Positions 49,301 to 61,300 of a DNA stretch of 64,000 bases are shown one piece after another (the first letter of the stretch is position 1; each line of letters begins with the position of its first letter). This DNA comes from Gymnogyps californianus. Its lineage: Eukaryota; Chordata; Aves; Accipitriformes; Cathartidae. The notes under the pieces were generated by a model. The model had not been told where the DNA came from. It saw only the letters and a list, made by a program, of their open reading frames with translations, and made no database searches. The stretch covers positions 59,874,707 through 59,938,706 of the forward strand of contig NC_059473.1 of the NCBI RefSeq assembly GCF_018139145.2, written 5' to 3'. The translations under genes were made by a program, and so were the position numbers.

Positions 49301-52300
49301 GTTTTATTTCAATACATTTACAAAACTATGACGTACACATAAGATCAAATTTGGAGCTTGTTCTTACTCAAGACCTTTGTTGCTGAATGTGCCTTGGTAC
49401 CAGAAGCACATTTGGTGTTATATTTCGAATATGTAGATATATATGTGTGTGAAATGTGTTAGGGAAACAAACATATATTTTTAATATTCATGATAGGTAA
49501 ATTGTGAATATAAAGCTGGGGTCCCAGCTCAGACGTACCTTCAGGAAACAGGGGTCAGAGTCTGACACTCTTGTTTACAAAATTCAGCTCAGCGGGATGC
49601 AAAAGACAGTGAAGGAACCATTCCATTTTAGCACAAGATAGATTTTAACAAATAGAATGTAGCAAGTAGGTCCGGTACTTAGTAATTCAGAGAGACTGAG
49701 CTGTACGTTTCAGTGCATTTAAAAGGTGTTTTCATGAATGTAATTTAACATTAACAGTATTCTGTACCTCTAAACTAGGGGCGGAGTGTGTTCTCACATG
49801 ACTATGTCTTCTGGTGTGGAGATTTTAACTATCGCATTGATCTAACATATGAGGAAGTCTTTTATTTTCTCAAACGTCAAGATTGGAAGACACTTTTGGA
49901 ATTTGATCAACTACAACAGCAAAAATCCAGTGGAAAAGTAAGGCAGTGTGTCTAATTTTCTTGAATACCTGTGTGTTGGCTTGGTCTAATTCCTTGAGAG
50001 AGTGAAAAAGTTGCATTTTCAGACCCTTGTTTGTAGTACCTGAATGTAGTAATTTGTTTAAAAATCAGAATGTTGTTTGTTTGCAAGGAAGTCGATACAT
50101 CACGATGACACCTACCTCACCTGTAACTTAATCAAAGAGATGGTATTTCTTTCATAGATTTTTAAAGACTTCCATGAAGGAACTATTAATTTTGGACCAA
50201 CATATAAATATGATGTTGGCTCAGAGGCTTATGATACAAGTGATAAGTGCAGAACCCCAGCTTGGACTGACAGAGTACTTTGGTGGAGAAAGAAACTGCC
50301 TTTTGAAAAAACAGGTGCGTAGGATCTGTCCTCCTTCTTTATCTGAAAGTTGTTGTAGGTTTCATCCAGAACCCACATAAGGGGATTTAATCTAGTGAAT
50401 GGTGAGGAAGGGAGTTGTTGAGCTCTGGGCTGAGAGCTGTCTTTAGATGTGTCCCGTAGGCTTAGTCAAATTGCAGTGGCTTTATTCAAGCAGATGTTCT
50501 TTCAGCTTCACTGGAATAACTTGCAGAGATAGAGAGCCCTTTCTTGAGTGTGTGAACAAAGGCTTCATGGTACAGACTAAAAAGGTGCTGGGAGCTCGCT
50601 GAGGAACTGAAAACAATCCAGCTGTAGCAATCTAGAAATTACTCTGTTGCTTTTCAACAGAATCATTAGTCCACATAAAGTTCCCATGTTATAACGGCTA
50701 GATTGTTATAACTGTTGTCCTCAGTAGATGTAGAAGCACTTTTCTGTAATTTCTTCTGCCTTGGTAATTCTTAGGACTATTTCTGCTAGTTTCTGTAATA
50801 GGGGGAGATTTCATTAATTAGTGCTTATAAAGTACTTTGAGATCATGAGTGGCCAGCACAACAGAAGGGCTGTTTTCACTTCTTATTCAAGAGTTACAAT
50901 AATAAAATAAAAAGTATTTCTTTGAGTATCCAGGGACCGTTTTCATAACCATTTTCTCAGTCTGCAGGTACATCTATCTCCCAATGTTTATAAAATCTGA
51001 ACAAATTCATATTAAAAGTGTAATCGCTGGAGAAGTAATTTGGTTTGTGCCTGCAGATGTGATTTTTCCACATGCCTGGGAACTACTGCTTGGAATCCAA
51101 TTCATACCATGAGTACACTAAGTGTAAAAACTGCAAAGCAAAACTAGGGCAATGAGAGAGTGCATGTCAATGTGATACAGAGTTATTCACTCTTATTGAA
51201 GGAATGAAAAATAAAGTAAAATGAGGAGCTTAAACCATTGATAGAGCTGTAATCTGAGAAAGAAAAACTGTATGAGATATAATAAGGAAGTTAAAACAGC
51301 CCTCTTGTGCTGGCTGTTTTCATTTTAGGAGAAAGAAAACCCTTCAGCGTTTTCAATGCATATTCCTTATTTGGCACGACAAGGCTTGCCCCTGGGAGGA
51401 CTTTAGTTGATGGAGAGCACACAGAACATAGGACCTATCTAGCTGGTCTGCAAGAGCTGAGCAGGTTCCTTTCTTTAGAGCTTGTAGGCCTCCCACAGCT
51501 AGCTCATGTGGGTCTATAACTGACCCCTTGCCTGCCCTGCAAAGCTTTTCTAATTAGTTTGCTGCCAGAGTTCCTCTCCTTTACTGCTGGCGGCAAGGCT
51601 CTTCTGCCTCTCGGCTCTAATTCTTTTGCCTTGCTATAAGCTGGAGGACTATTTGACTTTTGAGAAGAAAGTGTAGCCCCAGTGTGAGTGATTAGGTGAA
51701 ATGCCATATTCCGTATTAACTCATTTTCAACTCCACAGAAAAGAGAGAGAGTTATCCATTAGCCCAAACAGTGACCTCAAAACCTTCCTGTTATTGACAG
51801 CAATATAATACCTCACTCTAGCATAGTATCTGGAGCACTTTCTGTCACCTTAATGCATTGCAAAAGAAATATTTGGAGGTTGGATTTGCATGGGTTTGCT
51901 TTCTCCCATCTCTTGTGTATTATTTCTCCAGTCCCTGTTTATTATTCAGATTTGCAGTGTATTTTGCAAGTACAGTGTCTGTTTCAGTGTTTTGCAGTGT
52001 GCCCAATAATGGGGCAGCAGGAAAAATACTAATATGACTGTCAACCCAGATTGTACAGGTAATTGATTGGGTGACATTCAGGTTAACCATTTTGCAGGTG
52101 TCTTATTCTAGTGCTCAGTCTTGTTCTAGTGATCAGTCTGTTGCACTCCCTGTCCTTTCTGTATTTTTCTTTTCCCTAGTCCCTAACTTGTAAATCTTTT
52201 AGGATACAAGCTCTTCTTTGAATGGTATACAAGAACAAAAAAAAACCCCACCTCCCACTACTAGGGTCTGTGAACTGCATCCTAATAAAATAGCTTTTAA

Positions 52301-55300
52301 CTGTTAGTAAAACTAGCTTTGAGTGAGTTTTAAATCACGTTTTGTGCTTCATAGCTGGAGAGATCAATCTTCTAGACAGTGATCTGAATGCTGAAACTAA
52401 AGTCAGGCACACCTGGACCCCTGGAGCCTTGATGTACTATGGGAGAGCGGAGCTGCAAGCATCTGACCACAGGTAAAGTCCCAAGCAAATAATCAGAGAA
52501 AGGGCTGCTAGGTTAGAATGTGTCATACTGAATTACACCTTCAGAGGGTGTATTCAGAGGGACCGAGAATTCAGAGGGACCGAGTCTGACTGTAACAGGA
52601 ATTACACCCTTATTCTGTGTTCAGTATCTGTTTGGTGGTTTTTTTCCCCTCATGGTGGGTTTTATACCAGGGTGGCAAGTATCTAAGGTCCTGTATTGAT
52701 TTCTGCTACACTGTGATCTCAGCAAGGGTTGGATAAGTTGCAGCAACAGGTATAAAAAACAAGGGCTTTCTGTTGCTTGGTTTTGTAAAGCTCCGATACC
52801 AAAACAAGCTGCTCTGATGGACTCCCACTCAGCTTGCTGTGGGAGAGGAGGAGGTTGGGACTGTGTGGCCTGAAGAGGTGTAAGCCATGTACATAGGGCC
52901 AGGTGTGACCTCTTCAGAGTAGTGAAGTGTTGGGCTTCTGGGCTTCCCATAAAAATGGTGATGCGAGAAGGAGGAAAAAACAAAGACCAGTGCCTCGGGT
53001 TGGTCCATATCACTAACTTCTCTTTAGGGATATGAATGACCTTTCTTTGTTAAACTTGTCACTGCTTCACTTCTCTGAAACAAATTCTCTAATAAATACA
53101 CCTTGAAAGCTCCCTTGCATTCAGAATAATCTTTGTCTCACCCCCTGCATGCCCTATGGAAATGCTACAATGCTGTTCTTCATAGCAGTGCTCAGTGACC
53201 CCCAGTAGCTGGCTCTGTGCTTCTCATGGTGCTCTTGCATGCGAGGACTGTTCTGTATTCCTCCAGCAATGGAAGAACATGCCTCTTGCAATCAATTTCT
53301 CTGTGTCAAGGCTTTGACATGGCTGTGTTCCACAAAGCACAGTGGAACTGCTGTGCTCATTATATAGGACCCTGAGGATGCAATCTGCGAACATGGCTGT
53401 TGTACATTGGTTTTCTATTTCAGCAAACTTGACTGCAAAAACTGCTTTTTAATTACAGTCAGCAGGTTTGCTTTCCCAAGGTTTGTGATGGAAAAAGGGC
53501 TTAGCTATATCTTTGTGACATATGGAAATGCATTATGATTCACCGTGCTTATAGAAATAGTTAACACTTCCTATACGTTTTTTTTCCCTTTACTATTGCT
53601 TTCTAGCTCTGCTGTTGTTGCTTTCATATGTTCTGGTAATGCGTATTCCAGAGCCTGCTCTATTGCAAGTAGGAGGCAGCAATTTTGATATAGTTAGAAG
53701 AGCAGCCACCCAGTTACTGCTTTGTGTGTATGTGCAGGTGGAAATCTGAGAATGTGGATTGCATCCACTGAGATGAGACAAGCTTCACTCTCTTAGGCAG
53801 CTTTCTCAATTTTATTTAGTTCTAACACACAGAGAGGTTGTTTGTAAGAAACGGCTGAAGAAGCAAGTTTGCAGTGTTGACTGCTTATAATGTGATGGAT
53901 TGACATATGTTTGCTACATAACCACATTATATACTTAGAGTACCTTGTCCCTAGTTTTTGGAAGAAGACATCTTTATGTGGCCTTGTCTAACAGAAAATA
54001 ATATATTGCCTTCCCGCTCTATAGATGTTTTGGGAGACAGCTGTTTGATAATGAGTGAAGTATTCTGGTACTTTTAGACTGCAGGTTTGCCAGAAGTGCT
54101 ACACACAATTGTTATTTGAATTCCTTTATTTTATGTCCTCACTGTTACATTCAGCTAATGCAGGGCTGGTAAATATAATTAACAGTGCTCAAGGCATGAT
54201 CTTCCACTGCAGGAAAAATGAAACAATCCACCAGACTCTGAACTTCTGGGTTGTGTTGGCAGCCACAGTGCTTTTTTGCAGTGAGACCTTAAGTAATTTG
54301 TTCGGCTTCTCTTTCTGTGTAGAACATACATAATAATCACTTCCTTCTAAGGTATAGCAGGCTTAATTAAATATTTGCCATGAGATTTGACATCGTGGAG
54401 TTAAAAATGATCATAGATCTATAGAGTTTAAGCAAGACATTGTTTGTCCTTCACACAACTAAGTTCTTACCTGTCCTACTGCTTGACATCATTGATTTTA
54501 ATTTTATAATAAGCATTTCTTATTGGGTGATGTTGATCTTAATTTTAATAAGCATTTCTCCTTTGTTTCACGTAGGCCAGTGTTAGCTATTGTAGAAGTG
54601 GAAGTTCAGGAAGTTGATCAAGCTGCCCGTGAGAGTGTTTTCCAGGAAGTGTCATCTTTCCAGGGACCACTGGATGCCACAGTAGTGGTAAATCTGCTAT
54701 CACCAATGCCTGAAGAGAAAAATGAATTTCCTGAGGACCTGCGTACAGAGCTTATGCAAATGTTTGAGGATTATGGCACTATTGTTCTGGTCAGGTAAGT
54801 TTGGGATCTGAAATGGCATGTCATCTATTCAAAAACACAGACTAGAAATTCCCTTTTTGTCCTGACAGAATTAGCTTTGTATTAGAAAGTAGTATGCTGA
54901 ATTCCTTTACTGCATGTTAAATTCTTCATTAGAAATTGAATACAAGTATTTTGAATATCTTTTACCTCTCATCAACCTGTTAAAGAAATAGTCTCAACAG
55001 CTCTCTTGGCTGAGTGGAGAAGAATTTTATTCAGTACAGCACCATAAAGCAGAAGCTTTGATGTGAATCACCACCTTTAGATTCAAGCCTCATTTCCATG
55101 CATTGCTTCTGCTGGTGGGTCCTTGGGGCCCTGCTTCACTTCTTCCGAGGAGGTCTGGTCTCTTACAGCACTCTCTCACACTTACTACGATTTCCTGGCT
55201 GGCTGTCCTTTCTTTTGGGGGTCATTTTGCTTATTTTTTAATAGTATGGTTTCTCGCAGTTTGAGAGGGAGAGTGTGATACCTTCTGGCAGAGCAGTTTA

Positions 55301-58300
55301 ATTTCATTCTCATTGATTCTGTGCAGGGCTCCAGCATAGCTATGAGACTTCTGTTTTGAGAAATACAGGCAAAAGACCTGACAGTTAACTTGGGAAACAA
55401 GACCAGAAACTTGTTTATGTTGTATTTGACCCATTTCTTAATGGAGAAGACTGATGACCCTTTGTTGTATGGTTTTATGAAGTACCAAATATAAGTTGAG
55501 GGTTCAAAGCAGCCCTGCAGGAACAGCAGCACCACTTTGCTTGTGAAGAAAAGAAGCAAGAAAAGAACATGCTTTGGTGGTTTTGTTTTGGTTTTAATTG
55601 CTTTAGAGCTTGATGCTATACTAGTCTTTGGGAACATCACATGTCCTCTGAGCTGAGAGACATGCAGAGCCATGGAAGTTAGTACAGAGGGAGTGTGGAT
55701 ATCAGACTAGGTATCGTGTCAACAGCTGCAGAGATTTTTGTACTGCTGCTTCAGGAGTGACCCCGTAAAGGGCAGGGTGCTGGGGTCACACAGAGGAGGA
55801 TGGGGGAGAGGAAGAGCCCAACTGGGATTCATAGATCACTTGCTCCTCCCCCAAAAATAGAGTTGTGAGGAAAATACAACTAAAATCAAATACATAGCTG
55901 TACAAAACTATCATGCGTGCCTTTAAGGCTTTTCATTCAATGGTGAGGTAAAATGCACTGTTTTCTCTCCTCTGCCTTTTTTTACTAGGATCAGTGGAGG
56001 TCAAATGCTGGTGACATTTGCAGAGAGCAAGTCAGCTCTTCGTGTTATGGATATAGATGGTGTCAAAGTAAGACTCTCTCAAACCTATAATAATAATTTC
56101 ATAACAATTTTTTCAAAAGTGGTTGCTTAGAATGAGATTGTTGCGTTTCTAGCTAAATCAAGTAGCATTATTTTAAAGAAACTTAGTGCTCACAAAGTCC
56201 TTAGCTTTCACAGCTGCTGAGGCTTTTAATGCAGTATTTCAGTTTCAGGAGGGCAGGAGGTGACTTTTCTTGGAGCTCCTAAGCAATACTTAATATCTGG
56301 CCTCTGATACCTCTGCAGAATAGATGGACTCGGTCATTGTTCTGGCACTTGAAGCAGTTCTGAGATTATGTGTGATTTTATACTGTTGCCAAAGCATCCT
56401 CACGATTGTGGTTTGGATATTTTTTGTTTCTCTTAAGTGTATCAAATAAACCCCTTCTAACAAGCTGGAACAACATGATTCATTGGCCTCCATGGCAAAC
56501 TCAGCATTAGCTGTAGGCGTTTACCTTCCCATCCCCTGCTCTTTCTTCCCACGCACATACTCTACAATTCATCAACCCCCTCATTTATGCTGACAAAAGC
56601 GTTTGTGGGGCTGCACTGTAAACTTAACATTGAAGTAATGGATTTAACCCTCATTCTTCTTTCCTATTTGGAGTTTTATCTATTAATTTGGCTCATTTCA
56701 TTGATGTAATTTATAGCACAGACCCAAACACAATTGTATGTGCACAATGTGTGAAGGTGCTGGGAACCTGATTGAAGAACTTTCCAAAGTAATTTTGCTG
56801 CCGAAGCTGCTGCCTTGGATACATCTTACCCCAAATGTCATGGAGCAACACATATAAGCAGCTGTGGTCTTAATCTGTTTAATAATATACTTACCATATA
56901 CATCAACTATCATATTTGGGATTTTCTGAGCAGACAGTCTCCTTACAGATGGCATCAGGTAGCAAATTCTTGTGTGTTTTAAAGCTACTGACTCAAAACG
57001 GGAACCCTCCCACACTATTATTACTATCACAGTATTGTTTTGATGATATTTGATGTTTCACCTATTTCTCAAGTATTTCCCAAATGCAGCAGCAGTACTT
57101 TCGAGCTGTGAAGCTAATTTTCTTTCAAGAATATTGTTACAGTCTGAAAACTTGGTTATGGGGATAGGAAGAGCGCTTCCTTTTCATTTAGCTTCTGAAA
57201 TGACGCTCTAGTTGTATCAGTTTCTGAAGCAGTGGTACAATAGACTGGCAGCACTTGCTTATTCTGTTCAGGTGTTCTCATTTTGTGAAGTTGCTTGGCA
57301 AAGGGGAAACAATTCTTTCTTTGTGTTAGGTCAGAGGCAGAACAGTGAAGATCCGGCCCAAGACCAAGGACTGGCTAAAGGGCCTTCAGGAGGAAATTGC
57401 TCGAAAACGGGACAGCATTGCCCCCATGTCCCCCACGGCAAACTCCTGTCTTCTGGAAGAAAATTTTGACTTCTCCAGTTTGGACTATGACTCAGAAGGT
57501 GAGCAGCAGGTTTCTAAGCTAAGCTGTGAGAAATTGCTTCACTGACTTTGGTTGCACAGAGAAGGTACAGTATGAGTGTCAGTGGTATCTTAATTTGTAA
57601 TGAAGCCACACTTCTTAAAAAGAGAATTGTAACTTGCCCAACACATATATTAAATTCATTGGTAGTAGAGAGAGACAGAGAATGCATTTGCTCACTACAT
57701 CTTTGTTATCTAATATTTTAATTCAGGTGATATAGTGGAGGATGAAGATGATTATTTAGATGATGCTTTGTGTCAACACCTAGTAGCAGACACAGCAGAA
57801 GATATGCCTGAGGGCTGTGGACATTTCACATCCATAGGTCATTCAAACAAATCTGGACAAAACCCACGGCTGTATAAAGGTAAATTATCTGCATTCCTTA
57901 AAGTAAGACCTGAAGGTTTGTTGTTCATTCTCCTTTTGTCTCTATTTCCCTGTTCATTTATATTTTCATTGTAGGTCCTCCAAAGATAAGGATCATCTTT
58001 TTGGTACATGTTCGTGCTCAGCCCCCCTTGAGTTAGTGACTGTAACTGAGGCCCTCAGGCGTAACAGTGGTACAAATAATCAAGCTTAGATCCTCCTTCT
58101 CTCTAGCCCAGGGCAAGGCAGGAGTGCTGAGAAATGCTGGTTTCCTTTTATAGTCAGGAGAAATTAAGTCTTTTTATCCATTTGATGTTGTTCGGCACCA
58201 GAGCATACAACAAAAAATTGTCCGTTATTTTCTTATTGGTGAGGGCCAGAGCAAAATCAAACCAAAGGAATCGTGTTGATTCAGTCATGAGCTTGGCCCT

Positions 58301-61300
58301 GTCCTTTGAGCAATAGCTGTGGCAGTGCAGTCAGGTCTAAGCTGGACAGTCCAGGAGGTTGTTGTGTTCAAATCACTTACTTCAAAGAAGCCGAAAGTTT
58401 CTCCTTTGTTCCTATTTTATTTATTTCTGAAGAAGCTGAGGTTCACACAACAGGTATATTCATTCTTTTAGTGCTTCTTAAATGTGTTACCTTTTTTCCT
58501 GGTCACCTGGCTTGTTTGCACATTATTGTGAAATGACTTGGTAAAGAGAAGATAAAGCTGTGAAGAGAATACAGATAAAAACTGCAGCAAGAACTAGCCA
58601 AGCCAGTGGTGGTCTTATATTGGGATGTGATCAGGACATGCTGCAGTGACCAAGCATTGACAGGCTGGGTCACGTATTAAACACTTCATCATGACAGCAA
58701 GTGATTCAGGAGCTGTCTTTCTGCACTCTCTCCGAAGTGCTTTGTCTTCTGACATAAAAGTGAAAACTTTAATACCTTCAAAGGTTCAGTCAAAAGTAGA
58801 GTTGAAAAAGATTAAATTAAATTCGTAAGTTTACACAGACAGGTTTTCCAAACAATCAGAGTGATATACAGCTTTCTTGCCCACCTTGCGTCATAGGCTG
58901 GGTGCAGTGTGGCCAGACCCAGAAACCTAGCCCTGAGCCAAGGAGTAATCTGTCATTATTAAATACTGTGAAGCCAATCCCTTTGTATTATAGGATGCCT
59001 TGCCCTCCAAGCACCTCTGGCCTACTGTGTGATGATTCATTAAGCTACAGAGAATTGCAGTGATTCTTTTCACCCACACTAACTCTTCTCCACAAAAAAT
59101 ATCACAAGGTAAATGGAGATTATAAAGTATAGTTTGAAGGAGGTCAAGGTGGGGTCATGATCTCACACAACTCAAAGTATGGTATATTCAATCCATCTTG
59201 AAAGTCTCTGCAATTTCAGATGCCTCCATAAGCTTCCAATTCTGCCTGAGTAACTCCTAATAGAAGGTATGATGATTGTGTAGCTGGTGTTAGACACAGA
59301 TGGAAACCAGTGACGGGCAGAACAGTGTGTATGTGTGTTTCTGAGGTCAGAGAAGGGCATAGCCTCACAAAACTGATGTCCCTGGGAGCCGTTGCCTAAA
59401 ACCAGCAGCCTTTTAGGGGAAGGTATAGACTGGTGGTGGCTGGTTTTTGTCTTGTGTTCAGTGTTACTGCCAGAATTTTAAGCTGTGCATTTAGGCACCT
59501 ACATGACTCCTTGGATCCTACCGATGAGCCCGTATCTGCAGCTTAGAAGTATTGAAAATGCAGAGAGAAGGGGGAGGGCAGGTTGGGCAGATCACAGGCT
59601 CTGTCTATGTGGCTGCCATCCGCTGCTGAGTGGGAGTAGGAAACTGTGAGGCAGCTCAGTATTCCCCGCAGACCACAGCTTTCTGAAAAACAGGAACTTG
59701 TGTAAAAATGCCTGAAGTATGAGAGACTGCTGCTACACAATTCCTTCCCCATCCTCTCCAAACCACAGGGACAAAACTAAACCCAGTAGATTTTGGAGCC
59801 CTAAAGTAGAACAGAGCTGTATGGCTTGGCAGCCATGGCGGGGTGAGAGAACTGAAGTGAAAGCCCTCACTTCAGCAGACAGGGAGACTAAAGCAATCCC
59901 TACTTCTCACCTCTCCAGCTGTCAGAGAGGCTTAGACAGGATTAACGACTGTGTAATAGCCTGGTCATGTAAGGTGCAGCCAAGGGCTAGCAGATTGAGG
60001 CAGGTGTACCTGTTAGGAGATGTTGCTGGAAAGCAGAGATGTGATGAGTGAACCATTCAGATTTTTCTCTGGTATAAAAACAGTTCTCCTGAGCAAGGAA
60101 GGTTTTCTAATCCTCGGAGGGAATTCCTGTGTTAGGAAGGAAGAGCAAGGGATTGACCATGACTAGCCTCCTCATGGCTGCCATGACACAGTTTGAATGA
60201 GAGCAGGTTGCCGCCAAGTGCCAAGTCTGGCTGTGAAAAGCTCAGAATCTAACAAGGTGACTAGTAACCCTGAAATCAGATGCAGGCAGTCTTTTTGTGT
60301 CATCACAAACAGTTAATAAATACTGGAAAAGGAGAGAGAGAAGTGTTTGACAAAAGGGTAGATGTTTCCTGGAGTGGGAGCAGGGAGACATTTGGGGAGA
60401 GCAAAACAATATGAAAGGAGCCATGTCGTGTTGCTGAGATATCTGGTTGAGGCTTGCCATTCATAATCGCCTCTCGCCTGACCACCCGGATTTGGTGCAT
60501 CTCACCCAGCGGGTATCTAATACAGATCCTTTCTAAAATTTCCCTAGATGATACAGACCTGGCCAATTTGAAGCAAGAGCTGGAGGCAAGCGGGGAATGC
60601 CACCGCCGGACTCCAAGCAGGTCTCTGTCCATTCCTACCAGGCCTCGGCCACTTCAGCCGCCACAGAGGCCTCCCCCTCCTGGTGAGTTTAAGTTTCTTT
60701 AATGTTGTGTTGGCCCCAGCTGAACAGTTTTGCCTGCCATTTCTGGGTGACACAGAAAGTAATCCCTTGTTCTGAAATGTCAGGCTGTTGAGGTACTTGT
60801 GCTGGCTTCCCAGTCTGTTTCAGCCTGACTATGGCTGCAGTTAGCAATGGGAGAGGTTTGTCTTTAGGATGACAGATACTCCACAAAAAAATGCCTTTAG
60901 TGAGGATGGAATGGCCCATATGTTTCATACTAACTCATCACTCAGGTTAGCGAGTTGACCAGCCACTTTGTGGCAGTAAAAATAAATATCAGTATTTATG
61001 CCTGCTGACTTCCAAAGTCACTGAGTGTTTTCTTACAGTTTGTTTTTTTCTGACTTAATTGTAACCTTCCTTTTAAAAAACTTTGAGAAAATACTTTTTC
61101 TGGACAGTTTTTGTCCTTTCCTGCTTTGCAAGCAATTCTTGCTTGCTTTTGTGCTTATGAAAGAGATGCAAAGTGGCTTATGATTTTTAGTGAGGCACAA
61201 AGGGGAAGTGATGCTCTTTACCTAAGCTCTACCCACCTGAGATGCCATCAGTGCTATGCTGCTCCTGTTTTTATGGCTACTTCTGGATGAATGCTGATTG

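Larger units (their letters stand above)
48017..49778 (+). other. SYNJ2: SYNJ2 intron, 1.8 kb
   Basis: Contains an 18-base poly(A) run (48173-48190) and an A/C-rich tract (49210-49247). No gene is seen. It ends CTAAACTAG. Confidence 0.9.
52473..54575 (+). other. SYNJ2: SYNJ2 intron, 2.1 kb
   Basis: Contains a 17-bp tandem duplication (52552-52584) and a longer, diverged duplication just before the acceptor (54492-54559). No gene is seen. Confidence 0.88.

Noticed and set aside
55185..55673. 162-codon minus-strand ORF
   Set aside because: Lys/Leu-rich translation without a recognisable domain, in a plain AT-rich intron.
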